Source: Thermicanus aegyptius DSM 12793
GTDB lineage: Bacteria; Bacillota; Bacilli; Thermicanales; Thermicanaceae
Direction: 5' to 3'
DNA length: 64,000 nucleotides
Assembly: GCF_000510645.1 (NCBI RefSeq)
Contig: NZ_KI783301.1
Location: forward strand, 3,053,788 to 3,117,787
The notes under the pieces were generated by a model, which did not search any database, was not told the DNA's origin, and saw only the letters and a list, made by a program, of their open reading frames with translations. How positions within the stretch are numbered: the stretch's first letter is position 1; the number at the start of each line of letters is the position of its first letter. A program made the translations under genes and the position numbers. This document shows positions 60,283-64,000 of this stretch, in pieces.

Positions 60283-61845
60283 CTACTTTACCATACCCGC
60301 GAGCAGGGTATAAGCAGCTTGCAACTGGGCGTCATTCGCGGGATTTTTTATTTTCGCGATGAGCTGTTCCTGCAATTTTTCCGCCGTAATCTTATCAACG
60401 ACCCCGGTTACGGGGAGCTTATTTTTCTGTTGGAAGAGACGGACGCCCGCTTCCGTCGAAGCATCGAAATAGCCATCGTTTCGTGAAAGAGAGTATCCCA
60501 ACCCCGCCAAAACTTTCTGCAGGTTTTGAACTTCGGATCCGTTCATTTCCCGTTTTAGGGGAGTCTCCGCGTGTATGGGGGCGGCCTGAAAATATTCGGG
60601 TTGATCGACCGTAAGGGTAGGTTGAATCCCTTTCTTGTGAATCCAGGTTCCGTCCGGCGTTAACCATTTGGCGACGGTAATCTTTATGGTACTTCCATCT
60701 TTCAAATCTTTGGTTACCTGGACAGTTCCTTTACCAAACGAGTTCTTCCCTACAATCGGATAACCTGCCGCCTTCAGGGCCCCCGCCAATATCTCGGAAG
60801 CGCTGGCGCTCCCTTCATCGATGAGGGCAACGATGGGGAAGCCTTCTCCCTTCAACTTCGAAGTGTACTTTACTCTTTTTCCGTCCCTGTCCTCTATCTG
60901 AAGAATAACCCCTTGTTTGGGGATGATTCTTTCACCGATCGATAATACCGCATCGAGATAACCTCCCGGATTGCCGCGGAGATCAATGACCACCCCTTTG
61001 ACCCCCTCTTGCTTTAAGCGGTCGAATTCCTCAAAAAAACGATCCGCCGTATTTTCCGAGAAGGAGGTGATTTCCAATCTCCCCAGCTTCTTTCCATCCA
61101 CCACCTCGACACTGCGGTAAACCGATTCCAAAGGAATGGTATCCCGGGTTACAATCACCGTGAGGGGATCCGTTAACCCTTCACGAAGAATCCCTAATTT
61201 CACCTTGGTTCCCTTGGGCCCCCGAATCTTTTTAACCGCTTCTTGCAAGTCAAGCCCTTCAATATTCACCCCATCGACGGAGATGATCTGGTCATTCGGC
61301 TTAAGTCCCGCCTTCTCCGCCGGGGAATCCTTAAAGGGTGAAACGATGGTAACTCTGTTATTAAGCATCATCACCTCAGTTCCTATGCCTTCAAAGGATG
61401 AGCTCAGGGAATCCTGAAATTGAGCGTTCTCCTCCTTATCCATGTAGGTGGTATAGGGATCGTCCAAAGCCTCGATCATCCCTTTAATCGCCCCATCGAG
61501 AAGCCGGTTTTTGTCGAGGGCCTTTTGGTCATAATAGGAACTTAAGATCATTTGATACGCCTCGGCCAATTTGGAAAACTCGGAAGGAAGTCCTTGCGAA
61601 TTTTCATTTCCGGCGGCCTGTACCTGACCCTTAACAGGAGAGGAAGCGGGTTGGTCTCCATTCAATGCGAGGCTGTGGTTGGTATCCCCCACCAAAAGGG
61701 AGGAAAGAACCTTCCCCATCGCCTCCTGCGTAGGAGGAGAGAAGAGGAGCAAAGCCGTCAGCCCGATGGCTAATACCGCCGACACGAGGAGAGTCATTTT
61801 TTTTCGGTCCAATTTCCTCACAGGGTCCACCGCCTTTATCATCAT
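60283..61845 (-). CDS. ctpB: S41 C-terminal processing protease (CtpB type)
   Basis: 520 residues: N-terminal anchor (TLLVSAVLAIGLTALLLF), PDZ domain (about 150-235, SPAEKAGLKPNDQIISVDG), S41 protease with Ser348 (DEGSASASEI), Lys372 and Gln376 (FGKGTVQ), and a C-terminal peptidoglycan-binding domain (LQKVLAGLGYSL ... GVRLFQQKNKLPVTG). In B. subtilis CtpB cuts SpoIVFA to switch on sigma-K. No good ribosome-binding site at 61845; a GTG at 61821 (MRKLDRKKMTLL) is better placed after GGCGGTGG. Confidence 0.92.
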   Translation of the reverse strand: MMIKAVDPVRKLDRKKMTLLVSAVLAIGLTALLLFSPPTQEAMGKVLSSLLVGDTNHSLALNGDQPASSPVKGQVQAAGNENSQGLPSEFSKLAEAYQMILSSYYDQKALDKNRLLDGAIKGMIEALDDPYTTYMDKEENAQFQDSLSSSFEGIGTEVMMLNNRVTIVSPFKDSPAEKAGLKPNDQIISVDGVNIEGLDLQEAVKKIRGPKGTKVKLGILREGLTDPLTVIVTRDTIPLESVYRSVEVVDGKKLGRLEITSFSENTADRFFEEFDRLKQEGVKGVVIDLRGNPGGYLDAVLSIGERIIPKQGVILQIEDRDGKRVKYTSKLKGEGFPIVALIDEGSASASEILAGALKAAGYPIVGKNSFGKGTVQVTKDLKDGSTIKITVAKWLTPDGTWIHKKGIQPTLTVDQPEYFQAAPIHAETPLKREMNGSEVQNLQKVLAGLGYSLSRNDGYFDASTEAGVRLFQQKNKLPVTGVVDKITAEKLQEQLIAKIKNPANDAQLQAAYTLLAGMVK

Positions 61846-61881
61846 CGTTCAGTGTAGTAAAACCTTAGTCCCTATTATATC

Positions 61882-63057
61882 TTATTTCCCTAGAAATTTC
61901 ATCGGATCGGTGTACTCGCCGCCTTTAATCACGCCAAAATGGAGATGGGGCCCGGTGGAAAGCCCGGTTGATCCCACTTCGGCAATTTTTTCTCCCCGCT
62001 CTACGATATCGTTTACCTTCACCATGATTCCACCGTTTCGAATATGGGAATATTGGGTCACCAGACCGCTGCCATGGTCAATCATTATGGTATTCCCGTA
62101 CGCCCCATAATATTCGGCCATAATCACCCGCCCCTTATCTGCTGCCAAGATATCTGAACCTTGTGGAGCTCCGATATCGATCCCCGCATGGAGGCTCCTC
62201 ACCTTTTTGATGGGATGGTACCGATAGCCGAACGGAGAGGTAATCCGATGGGAATCCGGGACGGGCCACACCAGTTTTCCGCCGCTCCATTTTAACTTGG
62301 TAAGCTCATTATTCACCTGGGTGATTTGTTTGGCGATCTCCAGGAGCTGATTGTTTAATTTTTCCTGTTCCAATTCAAACTCTTCTGCCTGTTGTTCAAG
62401 AGAAGCAATCTGTACGCTTCGCTGTTTGCTTAGGGAAGCAAGCTGTTCCTTTTGCTTGCGCTGCTCTGCATATTTTTTTTCCAAATCGGCCAGATACGCA
62501 TCGATCTCTTTCTTCCGCTCCGCGATGAGAGCCTGGTCCTTTTTATTTTTTTCCAGGATGGCCTTGTCCGATGCAACCACTTTCTCCACCATATCCAGCC
62601 TGGAGAGAAAATCTCCTAAAGAAGAGGAGTCAAGGAGAACTTCCAAATAAGAAACATTTCCTGTTTCATAGATCGCCTTTACCCTTGTCTTTAGGAGCTT
62701 GTCCCGCTCGGCCACACGCTCAACCGCTTGATCCAGCTCTTTGGCTGCCTGATTCGCTTTAACCTCCGTGGCGTCGATCTCTTGTTGGAGTTGATCAATC
62801 TTTCCTTGCAATTCATTCATTTTTAAATCAAGGTAGTAGATTTCATCCTTCAGCTTCTTCTGGGTCGACTGATTCTGCTTCAGTTTCCCTACGATTTCAT
62901 TGCTCTTCGATTGAACGCTCCCCTGCTGTTTCTTCAACTGAGACAACTTCTCCTTCAATTGCTGTTCTGTATTGCCCGCCCCCAAACCCGTCTGCATGAA
63001 GAGCCCGAGCAAGATGAGAACGACCAATGCGAGAAGTAAACCCTTCCTTTCTCTCAC
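61882..63057 (-). CDS. EnvC-like murein hydrolase activator/M23 peptidase
   Basis: 391 residues: signal peptide (about 1-26), long coiled coil (about 30-255, rich in Lys/Gln/Glu with KLSQLKKQQGS and LQGKIDQLQQEID), then an M23 LytM domain with zinc ligands His290 and Asp294 (LHAGIDIG) and His371, His373 (GPHLHFG). All metal ligands are present, so it could be an active endopeptidase rather than a pure activator. Follows ftsX, which often controls such coiled-coil hydrolases across the membrane. Confidence 0.9.
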   Translation of the reverse strand: MRERKGLLLALVVLILLGLFMQTGLGAGNTEQQLKEKLSQLKKQQGSVQSKSNEIVGKLKQNQSTQKKLKDEIYYLDLKMNELQGKIDQLQQEIDATEVKANQAAKELDQAVERVAERDKLLKTRVKAIYETGNVSYLEVLLDSSSLGDFLSRLDMVEKVVASDKAILEKNKKDQALIAERKKEIDAYLADLEKKYAEQRKQKEQLASLSKQRSVQIASLEQQAEEFELEQEKLNNQLLEIAKQITQVNNELTKLKWSGGKLVWPVPDSHRITSPFGYRYHPIKKVRSLHAGIDIGAPQGSDILAADKGRVIMAEYYGAYGNTIMIDHGSGLVTQYSHIRNGGIMVKVNDIVERGEKIAEVGSTGLSTGPHLHFGVIKGGEYTDPMKFLGK

Positions 63058-63113
63058 TACATTCTCCTCCTCCTCTAATAGAATGAGAGTCTTGATGATG
63101 GATTACATCGGCA

Positions 63114-64000
63114 TCAGACGCGGAGAAAACGGCGGATGGAGGTAATGGTCCCCCATATGCCGATTAAGATTCCTAGACCGATGAGCAGCAAGGTGAGATC
63201 CTGCCACACTTCTTGAATGGGAAGCAGGGGGACAAAGAGGGTGATGGCAATCTGCTCATTGGCCGACCGGTAGAGATATTGATAGCCTCCCAGGAGAATG
63301 GCTAAGGGAAGAAGAGCGCCAACCATCCCCAGCAGAGATCCTTCAATAAAGAATGGCCAGCGGATAAATCCATTGGTGGCACCGACCAACTTCATGATCT
63401 CGATCTCCCGACTGCGGGAAAGAATGGTTAACTTAATCGTATTGGCGATGAGGAACATGGCCGTAAATGCAAGGCCGATAATGAGAACAATGCCCACATT
63501 GCGTATGGTATCGGTGATTTTAAACAGTCTTTCCACCACATCTCTGGCGTAACGAACCTTTTCTACCTGTGGAATCTTGGCGATCAGCTCCGCCACTTTC
63601 CCCGTCTCTTGTGGGATACGGGTTTTAACGACGAAGGCGTCCGGCAGGGGATTTTCTTTCTCCAATCCGGCGAAAAGATCCGCTTCTTCACCGAACCCTT
63701 TCTTCAATTCTTCTAATCCCTGTTCCCGGGGAACAAATACCACTTCCGACACTTCGGGCATTCCTCTGATCTCATTTTCAATCGCTTTAATCTGATCATC
63801 GGTGGTATCCATCTTGAGGAATAGTCGGATTTCAACGGTTTTCTCTACGCTTCCCGTAATATGGTCAAGGTTTAAGGCTAAGAGAACGAAAGCTCCCAAG
63901 ATTAAGAGCGTGACGGAAACGGTACTAATCGACGCGAAGGTCATCCACCCATTTCGCCAGATGTTCCTAAAGGCTTCCCGGATATGTCTGACCAGCGTTC
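63114..64000 (-). CDS. ftsX: Cell-division protein FtsX, N-terminus beyond the window
   Basis: Membrane partner of FtsE. The frame runs off the right edge: before the internal ATG at 63944 it continues TLVRHIREAFRNIWRNGW, the normal FtsX start region, so only a few residues are missing. Four membrane segments, with the large outer loop between the first two (about 50-160) that contacts peptidoglycan hydrolases or their adaptors. NTIKLTILSRSREIEIMKLVGAT is the FtsX-type conserved stretch. ftsE would lie just outside the window. Confidence 0.95.
   Translation of the reverse strand, partial: TLVRHIREAFRNIWRNGWMTFASISTVSVTLLILGAFVLLALNLDHITGSVEKTVEIRLFLKMDTTDDQIKAIENEIRGMPEVSEVVFVPREQGLEELKKGFGEEADLFAGLEKENPLPDAFVVKTRIPQETGKVAELIAKIPQVEKVRYARDVVERLFKITDTIRNVGIVLIIGLAFTAMFLIANTIKLTILSRSREIEIMKLVGATNGFIRWPFFIEGSLLGMVGALLPLAILLGGYQYLYRSANEQIAITLFVPLLPIQEVWQDLTLLLIGLGILIGIWGTITSIRRFLRV

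Overview
The window is a chromosomal segment of a spore-forming, Gram-positive Bacillota bacterium of the Bacillales type. The backbone follows the order familiar from Bacillus subtilis: ssrA, smpB, rnr, est, secG, eno, gpmI, tpi, pgk, gap, cggR; then clpP, crh, whiA, yvcK, rapZ, yvcI, trxB, a TPR gene; then the his genes, yvoF, ppaX, yvoD, lgt, hprK; then uvrA, uvrB, minJ, ctpB, an M23 peptidase and ftsX. Backbone composition looks near 50% G+C by eye. A spore-type LysM/GH18 hydrolase, WhiA, Crh, CggR and CtsR operators support the assignment. Genus is not determined. No rRNA and no CRISPR array were seen.

Layout. 1-3244: an IS256-type transposase cut by the window edge, then an AT-rich four-gene cassette (49-residue exported peptide, secreted permuted NlpC/P60-like hydrolase, anchored protein of possible propeller fold, small membrane protein) that looks acquired. 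3285-9446: a hydrolase, a selD gene whose own catalytic residue is selenocysteine (in-frame UGA plus SECIS hairpin), tRNA-Thr, a CoA-type Nudix gene, coproheme decarboxylase, a LysM coiled-coil protein and patA. 9460-14581: an Hsp20-like gene, two CPA2 antiporters flanking a secreted repeat protein, the second antiporter carrying a DUF190-like tail, and crcB. 14664-15708: a small relic island at the ssrA 3' end with a toxin-antitoxin pair, a recombinase remnant and att-like repeats. 15692-28320: tmRNA, smpB and two operons, secG-rnr and the CggR-controlled glycolytic genes. 28402-40101: tRNA-Arg, CtsR-controlled clpP, yaaH-like gene, the yvcI-crh operon, trxB and envelope genes. 40297-53537: his genes in an unusual order (Z-G-H-A-F-IE then D-B), fed by an operon hprK-lgt-yvoD-ppaX-yvoF that an IS200/IS605 element has split. 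53737-64000: SOS-type uvrBA, minJ, ctpB, an EnvC-like M23 protein and ftsX, cut by the right edge.

How it fits together. The glycolytic block runs from glyceraldehyde-3-phosphate to phosphoenolpyruvate in one direction under CggR. Crh, HprK and PpaX supply parts of the Ser46 phosphorylation relay used in carbon catabolite control. tmRNA, SmpB, RNase R and ClpP form a ribosome-rescue and decay group. SelD implies that selenoprotein synthesis genes exist elsewhere in the genome. Start codons were chosen from ribosome-binding sites and family alignment from memory; no database search was run.
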